From contig JAAWDB010000128.1 in assembly GCA_022793555.1 (NCBI GenBank), positions 1 to 9,670 on the forward strand: a stretch of DNA of 9,670 bases, written 5' to 3'. Positions 1 to 6,032 of this stretch are shown piece by piece (the first letter of the stretch is position 1; each line of letters opens with the position of its first letter). Source of the stretch: Bacilli bacterium. Its GTDB lineage: Bacteria; Bacillota_I; Bacilli_A; RF39; UBA660. Under the pieces are notes generated by a model. The model had not been told where the DNA came from. It saw only the letters and a program-made list of their open reading frames with translations, and made no database searches. A program made the position numbers and the translations under genes.

Positions 1-77
1 CTTCTACTTGCTACATGTACTAACATGTATTTTGAATCCACAATATTCAATAGTTTATCAATTGATGGATATAACAT
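1..77 (-). CDS. rpoZ: RNA polymerase omega subunit, N-terminal fragment (cut by window edge)
   Basis: The omega subunit is a small protein that binds the beta' subunit and helps RNA polymerase assembly and stability. Only the first 25 codons are in the window. They read MLYPSIDKLLNIVDSKYMLV followed by HVAS and the start of an Arg codon, which matches the usual omega opening: M-L-x-P-(S/P)-(I/L)-D-x-L-L, then V-D-S-K-Y, then a short hydrophobic stretch before the R-A-R-Q/E helix that would lie beyond the edge. The ATG at 77 follows a near-perfect Shine-Dalgarno (TAAGGACGTGA, plus-strand positions 82-92). The start lies 44 nt downstream of the DUF2779 gene, with no hairpin terminator between, so read-through is likely. 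Identification rests on a short N-terminus but the match is distinctive. Confidence 0.85.
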   Translation of the reverse strand, partial: MLYPSIDKLLNIVDSKYMLVHVASR

Positions 78-94
78 AACCTCACGTCCTTACA

Positions 95-103
95 TTAATA
101 TCA
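95..103 (-). promoter_or_regulatory. Weak candidate extended -10 promoter for rpoZ
   Basis: On the minus strand the sequence reads TGATATTAA. This has the TG-N of an extended -10 element, followed by TATTAA, a poor match to TATAAT. No convincing -35 lies 16-18 nt upstream. It would place the transcript start a few bases before the rpoZ ribosome binding site, the same short-leader arrangement as the stronger promoters in this window. That resemblance is the main reason to list it. Confidence 0.25.
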
Positions 104-121
104 TACTAAACAAGTTGTAAA

Positions 122-2020
122 TTATACAATGTCTGCAGTGATTTTTTGACGCTCTGTTGACAAAATGCGTAAGGCGTTTAAAATTTCAACCATGGCCCAA
201 GTATCCTGACGACAATAAATACGTAAAGCTTCTTGTTTTAGAGCTAATTCTTCTTTACTCATTTTATCGTAATTAGCGTATTCAATAATGGCTTCTGTAC
301 CATTTTTAACTTCTAGATTTTCGTAAGAAAGATTTGAAAAAATTGGAAGCGTTTTTTTGATAGAATAAGAACCACTTAAATTTTTATGATAATAATTTAC
401 TGTTTTTACATCATCGCTAAATCCTAAATTCTCATACATTTTTTGATTATTGTTGATTAACCAAAGAAGATCAAATCCTCGTTCATAAAGAGCCATTAAA
501 GGTTTTTGATATTCTTTAAAACATTCTGCTAATTCTTTAATTCGGCCTTTTTCAAAGGCTACATTTTGAGCAAATAAAGTTCCTTTGTATGGATCAATCG
601 CATTCAATAATGTTTTGATTAATTCTTCTCTTTCATCTTTCGAAGTTTTGGCCAAAAAAATAATATTGTCTTTTTCAAAATCACAGTTTCCTGGTGAATT
701 TTCAATATGTAAGCTAAATTCAAATGGTGACTGAGTAAAGGGACGTTCTCCTTTAAAACGGGGAACTGGACATGGAAAGGTTTCAAAATCCAAATGATAA
801 ATGGGATACTCTAATTGTTCGATTCCTTTTTTTATTTTTTCAGCATTTATATAAACTTCGTTATTTTGGTAACTTCTTCTTTGGATACGATGGTTTTCAT
901 TATGAATCCAAGTTTCAGGAATATCTAGTAAATCTAGGTATCCTTCGTTAATTAATTCTAGTCCCTTATGTTTATTTCCTTCTTCGTCTTTAAATCCTTG
1001 ACCATTATGAAGATAATTAAGCGATGAATTTTTCTTTGGAATGGAAGAGCCACAAATTGGTTTAAAAAATTTACAACATGTTTGTTTTTTATATTGACAA
1101 TAATCTTTTAAAGGACAGGGAGCAGCATTACTATTTTTTAAAGCATCATAGATAAAATCTGCATCTTTTAAAATACTGGGTTGAAGTTCTTGAGTTAATT
1201 GATTCATATCAAAAAGCGTAATTAATTCGTTACCGTTTTGATCTGTTAGATAAAGAGCTTCTCCACATTCATAGGTTCCATCAAAAATATAATCAGCATT
1301 CAAAACTGCTAGATAATAATTAATATCTTGTAATTTGATTTCATTGTGTGATGCAATATATTCTTGTTCAATAATAAATCGTTGAACTGCTAAGTCATAG
1401 ATATATGAACCAATTCCAAAGCGATTAAATAATTTTGACTTTAAACTTTCATATACGTTTCGTGGCATTTCTTCTTCTAAAGGATAATCTTTTATCTCAT
1501 CTTTTAAATAATGAATATTTCCTTCTTTTTTAAAAATCGAATATTTATCTTGTTTGGGATATCCTCCTTGTAAATTAACATATTTTTTACTTGTTGTAGC
1601 TTTTACTTCAATGATATTTACTTTTCCTTGATATTCATTATATATGTCAACATAACACAAAAACTTTAAACCGTGATAAGAACAATCAAAACTTTCTTGA
1701 TTTTTGGTTTCTTTCGCATAAATCGTTTTGCCAGGAAACATCTTCGTTATTAATTTTCCGGCTTCTTCTTCTACTTTTTTATAATAATCCATCATGGCTT
1801 CTAATTGATGATTTATTACATTTACATGATCGGTTAGCTCTCCATTTTCATCGGTTTCAAACATGGATGCTAATAATTCTTCTAAAGCCATAAGATATTC
1901 TCTTTTTTTATAATCTTCATAAGATACATCAGCATCTAAGTGATCTTTATTAACTCTTTCTAAAGCAACAAATCTCGGACACTTAGAATATTCTAGAAAG
2001 TCTGTTTTTGTAATTGCCAT
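122..2020 (-). CDS. DUF2779 protein: Cas4-like PD-(D/E)XK nuclease half plus DEDD-exonuclease-like half
   Basis: This 632-aa protein has two apparent nuclease modules. Its biological role is not established. The N-terminal half resembles Cas4/AddB-type PD-(D/E)XK nucleases. It opens with a TKTDFLEYSKCP motif carrying C14, has D125 and the E138-V-K140 signature in a predicted beta-hairpin, and ends in a Cys cluster (C302, C308, C315, C316, C323) of the kind that binds an Fe-S cluster in those families. The C-terminal half is the DUF2779 region with an RNase H-like DEDD exonuclease pattern: D411-F-E413, then N486 with F489-E490, D517 as a possible further acid, the SYSIKKTLP segment at 551-559, and Y602 with D606. 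No signal peptide or membrane helix is visible, so it is probably cytosolic. Its ATG overlaps the TAA of the upstream prepilin-like gene (TAATG), and only a weak ribosome binding site is visible, so translation is probably coupled. DNA or RNA processing is inference from the folds. Confidence 0.85.
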   Translation of the reverse strand: MAITKTDFLEYSKCPRFVALERVNKDHLDADVSYEDYKKREYLMALEELLASMFETDENGELTDHVNVINHQLEAMMDYYKKVEEEAGKLITKMFPGKTIYAKETKNQESFDCSYHGLKFLCYVDIYNEYQGKVNIIEVKATTSKKYVNLQGGYPKQDKYSIFKKEGNIHYLKDEIKDYPLEEEMPRNVYESLKSKLFNRFGIGSYIYDLAVQRFIIEQEYIASHNEIKLQDINYYLAVLNADYIFDGTYECGEALYLTDQNGNELITLFDMNQLTQELQPSILKDADFIYDALKNSNAAPCPLKDYCQYKKQTCCKFFKPICGSSIPKKNSSLNYLHNGQGFKDEEGNKHKGLELINEGYLDLLDIPETWIHNENHRIQRRSYQNNEVYINAEKIKKGIEQLEYPIYHLDFETFPCPVPRFKGERPFTQSPFEFSLHIENSPGNCDFEKDNIIFLAKTSKDEREELIKTLLNAIDPYKGTLFAQNVAFEKGRIKELAECFKEYQKPLMALYERGFDLLWLINNNQKMYENLGFSDDVKTVNYYHKNLSGSYSIKKTLPIFSNLSYENLEVKNGTEAIIEYANYDKMSKEELALKQEALRIYCRQDTWAMVEILNALRILSTERQKITADIV

Positions 2021-2361
2021 TATTCTACTACTTCGACCTTAAATGTATCTGTATCTTTTTGATAAGAGATTTTTATTTTCATGGTATTATACTCTTCTTT
2101 TTCAAATAGAAAACCAGCAGAGGCAACTTCTTTGGCAAAAATATAGGTTTCCTCATCCTTTTTATATTCCTCTTTTTTACTTTTGGCATAAGCAATAGCT
2201 GCTTGCTCTACTAAAGATTTCGTCACTTCTTTTTGTTCGTCTGGATTGTTTATTTCCGAGAAAGCATAACTTACTTTCGTAATTGCCACTAAAGCAATCA
2301 CGCCAATGACACCAATAACAATTAATAATTCTGGTATAGTATAACCATTTTTTTGTTTCAT
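2020..2361 (-). CDS. Type IV prepilin-like / pseudopilin protein
   Basis: This is a 113-aa protein with a class III signal. The leader MKQKNG is cleaved before Y7, mature residue 5 is the conserved Glu (E11), and a hydrophobic helix spans about residues 8-28 (IPELLIVIGVIGVIALVAI). A prepilin peptidase would cleave the leader and usually methylate the new N-terminus. The protein would sit in the membrane and could enter a pilus or type II secretion-like fibre. After the helix comes a charged, Lys/Glu-rich domain without cysteines. I chose the ATG at 2361 because AGGTGG (plus-strand 2367-2372) sits 5 nt upstream. An in-frame GTG at 2370 lies inside that ribosome binding site and is unlikely to be used. 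The stop overlaps the ATG of the DUF2779 gene. Residues 53-63 (QAAIAYAKSKK) closely match the other prepilin-like gene in this window, so the two are probably paralogues. Confidence 0.85.
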   Translation of the reverse strand: MKQKNGYTIPELLIVIGVIGVIALVAITKVSYAFSEINNPDEQKEVTKSLVEQAAIAYAKSKKEEYKKDEETYIFAKEVASAGFLFEKEEYNTMKIKISYQKDTDTFKVEVVE

Positions 2362-2377
2362 TAAAACCACCTAACCC

Positions 2378-2396
2378 TATGATTCATTATATCATA
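2378..2396. repeat. Short inverted repeat spanning the -10 and start region
   Basis: Arms TATGAT (2378-2383) and ATCATA (2391-2396) flank a 7-nt centre. The repeat covers the -10 hexamer of the prepilin-like promoter and the predicted transcript start. It could be an operator, but such short AT-rich palindromes arise by chance in a genome this AT-rich. Confidence 0.3.
2386..2394 (-). promoter_or_regulatory. Extended -10 promoter for the prepilin-like / DUF2779 pair
   Basis: The minus strand reads TGATATAAT, a perfect TATAAT preceded by the TG-N of an extended -10. The region 17 nt upstream is a poor -35, which extended -10 promoters tolerate. The predicted transcript start near 2379 leaves only a few bases before the AGGTGG ribosome binding site. 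An inverted repeat (2378-2396) is centred on this site. Confidence 0.65.
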
Positions 2397-2415
2397 ATTA
2401 GTTTGGTTTTTATAG

Positions 2416-2949
2416 TTACATATTTTTGGAATTTCTTTTCAACTTTTCTTCAAATTCTAATCTGTCAATTTCTTCCCCTGTAATTAGTCCAATTGTTAAA
2501 TCTATTTTGTCATAATTACCAAATAGAGATTTGTTTGATGCTAATAATTTTTGACATATTTCCTTTTGTTCTTCACTCATTTCCGTTTCTAATGGCAAAA
2601 ACAAAATACCATATCCTTGAGCGTTTGATGAACAATAGCGATTTTCTTTTCCATATATTTCTTTGGAATCTTGTACTTTAACTCCATTATAAACTACACA
2701 ATTAAATGGCTCTTTAGTTAATATTTGAATGGCTTCTGTAGATTGAAAGTATTTATATTCCGTCTCTAAATATTGATAGATATATTGACTACTTATATCT
2801 GCATGATCTGATGAATCTGGCACAATAACAATAAGTCCATCTGGGCGTATAATATATCCAGCAGCCATAGTAGAAATATAATCTTCTTTTGTAGCTCCTA
2901 TCATTTTAAATGTATTATTATATATTGTTGTAAATTCTATTTCATTCAT
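2416..2949 (-). CDS. Hypothetical cytosolic protein, 177 aa, unknown function
   Basis: I do not recognise this family. The protein is 177 aa, without a signal peptide or transmembrane segment. It alternates hydrophobic strands (GYIIRPDGLIVIVPD around 30-45; CVVYNGVKV around 84-92; QGYGILFLPL around 110-119) with charged helices, suggesting a small mixed alpha/beta domain. Three cysteines are scattered, and no catalytic signature stands out. The C-terminus (FEEKLKRNSKNM) is basic. The ATG at 2949 is preferred because AAGGTGA (plus-strand 2958-2964) lies 8 nt upstream. An in-frame GTG at 2961 lies inside that ribosome binding site. The gene has its own extended -10 promoter within the loop of a hairpin after uppS. 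It precedes the prepilin-like/DUF2779 pair by about 55 nt without a clear terminator, so it may be partly co-transcribed with them. That proximity is the only hint about its role. Confidence 0.75.
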   Translation of the reverse strand: MNEIEFTTIYNNTFKMIGATKEDYISTMAAGYIIRPDGLIVIVPDSSDHADISSQYIYQYLETEYKYFQSTEAIQILTKEPFNCVVYNGVKVQDSKEIYGKENRYCSSNAQGYGILFLPLETEMSEEQKEICQKLLASNKSLFGNYDKIDLTIGLITGEEIDRLEFEEKLKRNSKNM

Positions 2950-2951
2950 AA

Positions 2952-2997
2952 AAAAAATCACCTTGTATAGATTATAACACTAAAATGGTGATTTTTT
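2952..2997 (-). terminator. uppS 3' hairpin (terminator-like) holding the next gene's ribosome binding site
   Basis: The arms AAAAAATCACC (plus 2987-2997 read on the minus strand) and GGTGATTTTTT (2952-2962) form a perfect 11-bp stem with a 24-nt loop. A run of T follows the GGTGA side, as in a Rho-independent terminator. The stem starts right after the uppS stop codon. Its GC part is short (CACC/GGTG) and the loop is long, so termination may be partial. The 3' arm contains the AAGGTGA ribosome binding site of the downstream gene. Confidence 0.55.
2971..2979 (-). promoter_or_regulatory. Extended -10 promoter for the 177-aa hypothetical gene
   Basis: The minus strand reads TGTTATAAT, a perfect TATAAT with an extended TG-N. 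It lies in the loop of the uppS 3' hairpin. The predicted transcript start near 2964 would give an almost leaderless mRNA beginning at about the ribosome binding site (AAGGTGA), with only the 3' arm of the hairpin. Confidence 0.6.
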
Positions 2998-2999
2998 AT

Positions 3000-3695
3000 T
3001 TATTTTTCTTTTATACTACCAAATCTTCGATCACGATGATGATAAATATCTAGAGCTTTATCAAATTCTCTTTCGTCAAAATCGGGAAAATAAGTTTCTG
3101 GAAAATAAAGTTCTGCGTAACTTGATTGATATAACATAAAGTTACTTAAACGATACTCGCCGCTGGTTCTAATTAAGAAATCAATTGGTGGTAAATCTTG
3201 ATAGAAATAATGCATCAATTCTTCGGGAGTTAATGAATCGATTTCTTTTTTTTCTTTGATGATTTTTTTCATGGCATCAATTAGTTCATACTGGCCACCA
3301 TAATTTAGACAAAGATTTAGAATTGCTCTGGTGTTATTTTTCGTTTCTTCTGTAATTTTATCCATTGCCTCTAAAACATCAGGACGCAGATTTTCTCTTC
3401 TTCCACTAAATACAACTTTAATATTTTTCTTTTTATACTCTTCAAATTCACTATGAAATTTTTCGACAAATAAATTCATTAAGTAATTTACTTCATCACT
3501 CGGTCTACTAAAGTTTTCGGTTGAAAAACAAAAGACGCTCAAGACTTCTATTCCTTGATCAAAGATATAAAAACTTAATTTTCTTAAGTTTTCTGAGCCT
3601 TGTTTATGCCCATAATTCCTTGGCAACATTCTTTTTTTCGCCCAGCGACCATTACCATCCATGATGATCGCAACATGTTTTGGATTTTCTTTCAC
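3000..3695 (-). CDS. uppS: Isoprenyl transferase (undecaprenyl diphosphate synthase)
   Basis: This cis-prenyltransferase condenses isopentenyl diphosphate units onto farnesyl diphosphate to make the C55 lipid carrier precursor used for peptidoglycan and other wall polymers. It acts at the cytoplasmic membrane surface. At 231 aa it is slightly short of the usual 240-250. All family motifs are present: HVAIIMDGNGRWA at 7-19 with the Mg-binding D13, GHKQG at 29-33, FCFSTENFSRP at 55-65, LCLNYGGQYE at 128-137, and LIRTSGEYRLSNF at 174-186 with the diphosphate-binding R176 and R182. These are followed by AELYFPE with E195. The start is GTG at 3695, supported by a good ribosome binding site (AGGAGAG about 5 nt upstream); the next in-frame Met is inside the catalytic motif. 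It follows argS by 37 nt with no terminator between, so the two are probably an operon. The frequent partner cdsA is not adjacent. Confidence 0.97.
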   Translation of the reverse strand: MKENPKHVAIIMDGNGRWAKKRMLPRNYGHKQGSENLRKLSFYIFDQGIEVLSVFCFSTENFSRPSDEVNYLMNLFVEKFHSEFEEYKKKNIKVVFSGRRENLRPDVLEAMDKITEETKNNTRAILNLCLNYGGQYELIDAMKKIIKEKKEIDSLTPEELMHYFYQDLPPIDFLIRTSGEYRLSNFMLYQSSYAELYFPETYFPDFDEREFDKALDIYHHRDRRFGSIKEK

Positions 3696-3732
3696 AATAT
3701 CTCTCCTGATTTTCTATTTTATATTTTTGGTA

Positions 3733-5475
3733 CTACATTCTTGTTGGAACTTCAATCGCTAAAATATCCAAAAGGAATAAATTAATTTCATAAACTAATT
3801 TTGTTAAAGCGATCCATGTCTTTTTTAAATTACTATTTTCTTCAGTTAAAATACGGTTTTCACCATAAAAATTATTGTAACAATTATTTAAACTATAGAG
3901 ATAATCTGCTATTTCATGTAAAGATTTGTCTTGTAATGAACTTTCCAATACTTTTTGTAAATTTAATATTTGCAGAAGAACTTTTTTATCTGTCTTATCT
4001 TTTAATTCTAAAAAGTTAAACGTCATATTCTCTGCTTCCGCTTTTTTTAAGAGAGAACGCATCCGAACGGTAGAATAAAGTATAAATGGTCCAGTTTTGC
4101 CATAAGCATCACTGAATTTATCTAAATCAAAAATATAATCAGTGGCACGATGAGATAAAAGATCGGCAAATTTTAAAGTACCAACCGCAATTACTTCAGA
4201 AACTTTTTTACGTTCTTCCCCAGTTATTGATGGAATAATCTTTTCTTCAGTGGCTTTTTCTACTTCATTCATTAGCCCACGAAGAGACATGACTCCCCCA
4301 TCTCTCGTTTTAAAGGGACGTCCATCTAAGCCATTCATCGTTCCAAAACCTATAAATTCTAATTTGGTTGTTTTGGGAATGATTTGCGTTTTATAAGCAG
4401 CTCGAAAAACTTGAGTAAAATGAAGCTCTTGTCTTTTATCAGCGACATACCATATTTCATCTGGATGAATATGATGGGTACGATCCCAAAGTGTTGCTAA
4501 ATCCGTAGTTTCATAGGATACCGTTTGATTGGATTTTATGAGTAGTAAAGGAGGAATTTCTAATTTATCTGTTGGTTCTTTTACTTCAATTATTTCCGCA
4601 CCTTCACTTAATATCGTCATATTTTCTTTTCTTAAGTATTCTAGCATTTCAGGAATAAAGGCTTCAGCATCACTTTCGCCTTTCCATAAATCAAACTCAA
4701 CATTTAATTTTTGATACACTTCCTTCATATCATTTAACGAAATGTTCATTATGGAACGCCACAAAGCTTTGTACCCTTTATGATCATGTTGAAATTGATA
4801 GGTAATTGCTCGGGCTTGTTCTAAAAATTCTGGATCCGTTTTTGATTTACCACTGGCAATGGGATAAATTTCTAACAAATCTTCATTAGTAATTGGTAAA
4901 TCGTTAACAGCTTCACCAGTAAAATTTTCTTGAAAGCAAGAAATATGAGGATAACGTGTTTGAATTTCTAACATGACTAAACCCATTTGAAGACCATAAT
5001 CTCCTAAATGAATATCGCCGATTACTTCATAACCTAATTTCCTTGCTAAACGTTTTAATGATTCACCAATATTGGCACTTCGTAAATGACCAACATGTAA
5101 AATTTTGGCAACATTTGGTCCACCATAATCAATAACCACTTTTTTCTTTGGTAAAGGTTCTATTAAACTTTCTTTTGTTAATAAATGTTCCGCTTCTTTT
5201 AATAAAGCACTGTTATGAAAGGTAATATTAATAAATCCAGGTCCTGCTACACTTACACTTTCATAGTCTTCATTTTTAGATAAGATATTGGCAATTTTTT
5301 GAGCAGCTTCACTTGGATTTTCTCCCTTTTTTTTGGCTAAGGCCATCATACCATTAAATTGGTATTCTCCTAAGTCTGGTCTTGAGGATGGTACTAATAA
5401 GACATTTTCTATCGAATATTGATTTTCTAATAATACTTTTTTTATGTATTCTTCCTGTTTTTTTATAAAGTTCAT
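3733..5475 (-). CDS. argS: Arginyl-tRNA synthetase
   Basis: This class I aminoacyl-tRNA synthetase charges tRNA-Arg with arginine using ATP. It is 580 aa from the chosen start, a normal length. Domains in order: the ArgRS-specific N-terminal tRNA-binding domain (about 1-90, with the DLGEYQFNGMMALAKK segment); the Rossmann catalytic core with the HIGH-type signature HVGH at 127-130 inside GPNVAKILHVGHLRSANIGE; the YETTDLATLWDR region at 321-332; the ArgRS GFGTMNGLDGRPFKTRDGG segment at 376-394, where the KMSKS loop is degenerate as in many ArgRS; and the C-terminal DALR anticodon-binding helical domain (YGKTGPFILYSTVRMRSLL). I chose ATG at 5475 because AGGTGA lies 5 nt upstream. An in-frame GTG at 5484 falls inside that ribosome binding site. 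The 131-nt gap upstream is too short, and shows no feature, for a T-box leader. Confidence 0.97.
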   Translation of the reverse strand: MNFIKKQEEYIKKVLLENQYSIENVLLVPSSRPDLGEYQFNGMMALAKKKGENPSEAAQKIANILSKNEDYESVSVAGPGFINITFHNSALLKEAEHLLTKESLIEPLPKKKVVIDYGGPNVAKILHVGHLRSANIGESLKRLARKLGYEVIGDIHLGDYGLQMGLVMLEIQTRYPHISCFQENFTGEAVNDLPITNEDLLEIYPIASGKSKTDPEFLEQARAITYQFQHDHKGYKALWRSIMNISLNDMKEVYQKLNVEFDLWKGESDAEAFIPEMLEYLRKENMTILSEGAEIIEVKEPTDKLEIPPLLLIKSNQTVSYETTDLATLWDRTHHIHPDEIWYVADKRQELHFTQVFRAAYKTQIIPKTTKLEFIGFGTMNGLDGRPFKTRDGGVMSLRGLMNEVEKATEEKIIPSITGEERKKVSEVIAVGTLKFADLLSHRATDYIFDLDKFSDAYGKTGPFILYSTVRMRSLLKKAEAENMTFNFLELKDKTDKKVLLQILNLQKVLESSLQDKSLHEIADYLYSLNNCYNNFYGENRILTEENSNLKKTWIALTKLVYEINLFLLDILAIEVPTRM

Positions 5476-5493
5476 TTGACTCACCTATTTATT

Positions 5494-5522
5494 ACTTTAT
5501 CACGAAATAAAAAACTATACAA
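5494..5522 (-). promoter_or_regulatory. Candidate promoter for argS-uppS
   Basis: On the minus strand TTGTAT (plus 5517-5522), a 17-nt spacer and TAAAGT (5494-5499) preceded by TG-A resemble a sigma-A promoter, with 3 of 6 and 4 of 6 matches plus an extended TG. It would give a short leader before the AGGTGA ribosome binding site. The region is very AT-rich, so chance matches are common. Confidence 0.35.
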
Positions 5523-5590
5523 ATTCTAATTTATGCAATTTTTATTTACTACTTTACTATTATTTTTTTAAAGAGGTATTTTTTCATCAA

Positions 5591-5613
5591 AAAAATCTCA
5601 CGAGGAGATTTTT
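5591..5613 (-). terminator. Rho-independent terminator after the CotD-like gene
   Basis: The minus strand reads AAAAATCTC, a 5-nt loop, then GAGATTTTT continuing into further T residues. It is a 9-bp perfect stem that begins 2 nt past the stop codon. The T-tract on the minus strand orients it to stop transcription of the coat-protein gene before argS. Confidence 0.8.
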
Positions 5614-5615
5614 AG

Positions 5616-5972
5616 TTAACAGCAACGATTACCATAAACATTTGAGTATTCGTCTTCTTCTGAGTAAGAATAGCATGGTGTATAACTATGATGATAAACA
5701 TGATGATTTATCATTCTAGTATGACAAGGAATCATATGAGGTACTTCATAATTAATTGTTCTATGGCAAACTCTTTCTTGTGGGCATTCATAAACTGGTG
5801 GACACATTGTTGGTGCACAATTTGACATTGGACAACAAGAACCATAAGGCATTTGATTCATCATATTCATATTATAATCCATGCTCATAGTTCCTCCCAT
5901 CATGGTAGCATCAAAATTAGCAGTCGTATTCATATTTGCTGCTTCATTACAGCAACGGTCATTTTCAAACAT
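5616..5972 (-). CDS. CotD-like spore coat protein
   Basis: This is a small (118 aa) Cys/Met/His-rich protein resembling the CotD inner spore-coat family. The CotD-like core is at about 61-100: YECPQERVCHRTINYEVPH, then IPCHTRMINHHVYHHSYTPC, followed by an acidic tail (SEEDEY) and a terminal CC. I count 12 cysteines, 14 methionines and 7 histidines. Residues 20-50 are a low-complexity Met/Asn/Gly tract. There is no signal peptide, which fits a protein assembled onto the forespore surface from the mother cell. Cross-linking by disulfides or metal binding is inference. The ATG at 5972 has a strong ribosome binding site (AAAGGAGA). The gene is a single-gene unit: its promoter region overlaps the ffh terminator and it has its own terminator. 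It would imply that the organism, or its recent ancestor, sporulates; nothing else here is sporulation-specific. A metal-binding role outside spores remains possible. Confidence 0.75.
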   Translation of the reverse strand: MFENDRCCNEAANMNTTANFDATMMGGTMSMDYNMNMMNQMPYGSCCPMSNCAPTMCPPVYECPQERVCHRTINYEVPHMIPCHTRMINHHVYHHSYTPCYSYSEEDEYSNVYGNRCC

Positions 5973-5992
5973 ATAAAATCTCCTTTCTACTT

Positions 5993-6019
5993 TATACTAT
6001 GTAAAAAAAATAACCTTGT
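5993..6019 (-). promoter_or_regulatory. Candidate mother-cell sigma (SigK/SigE-type) promoter for the CotD-like gene
   Basis: The minus strand has CATAGTATA (plus 5993-6001), which fits the CATAnnnTA -10 described for Bacillus SigK. An AC dinucleotide (6018-6019, within AAACAA) lies 16 nt upstream, where the minimal SigK -35 (AC) is expected. The elements are short and the -10 also contains weak sigma-A-like hexamers. The -35 lies in the loop of the ffh terminator. Confidence 0.4.
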
Positions 6020-6030
6020 TTAGGTTATTT
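6008..6030 (-). terminator. Rho-independent terminator after ffh
   Basis: The minus strand reads AAATAACC, a 7-nt loop (TAAACAA), then GGTTATTT continuing as a run of T. It is an 8-bp perfect stem lying 2 nt past the ffh stop codon. It ends the prepilin-ftsY-ylxM-ffh operon. Confidence 0.8.
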
Positions 6031-6032
6031 CA

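Noticed and set aside
122..2020. CRISPR-associated Cas4 as the identity of the large nuclease-like protein
   Set aside because: The N-terminal half is Cas4-like, but the protein is far longer, has the DUF2779 half, and no repeat array or other cas gene is present.
5476..5484. GTG start of argS at 5484, and likewise GTG starts at 2370 and 2961
   Set aside because: In all three cases the GTG lies within the AGGTG(A/G) ribosome binding site of an ATG 9 or 12 nt downstream, and no other ribosome binding site precedes the GTG.
5476..5615. T-box riboswitch upstream of argS
   Set aside because: The gap is about 130 nt, part of it taken by the preceding terminator, and no T-box sequence or specifier-loop stem is visible.
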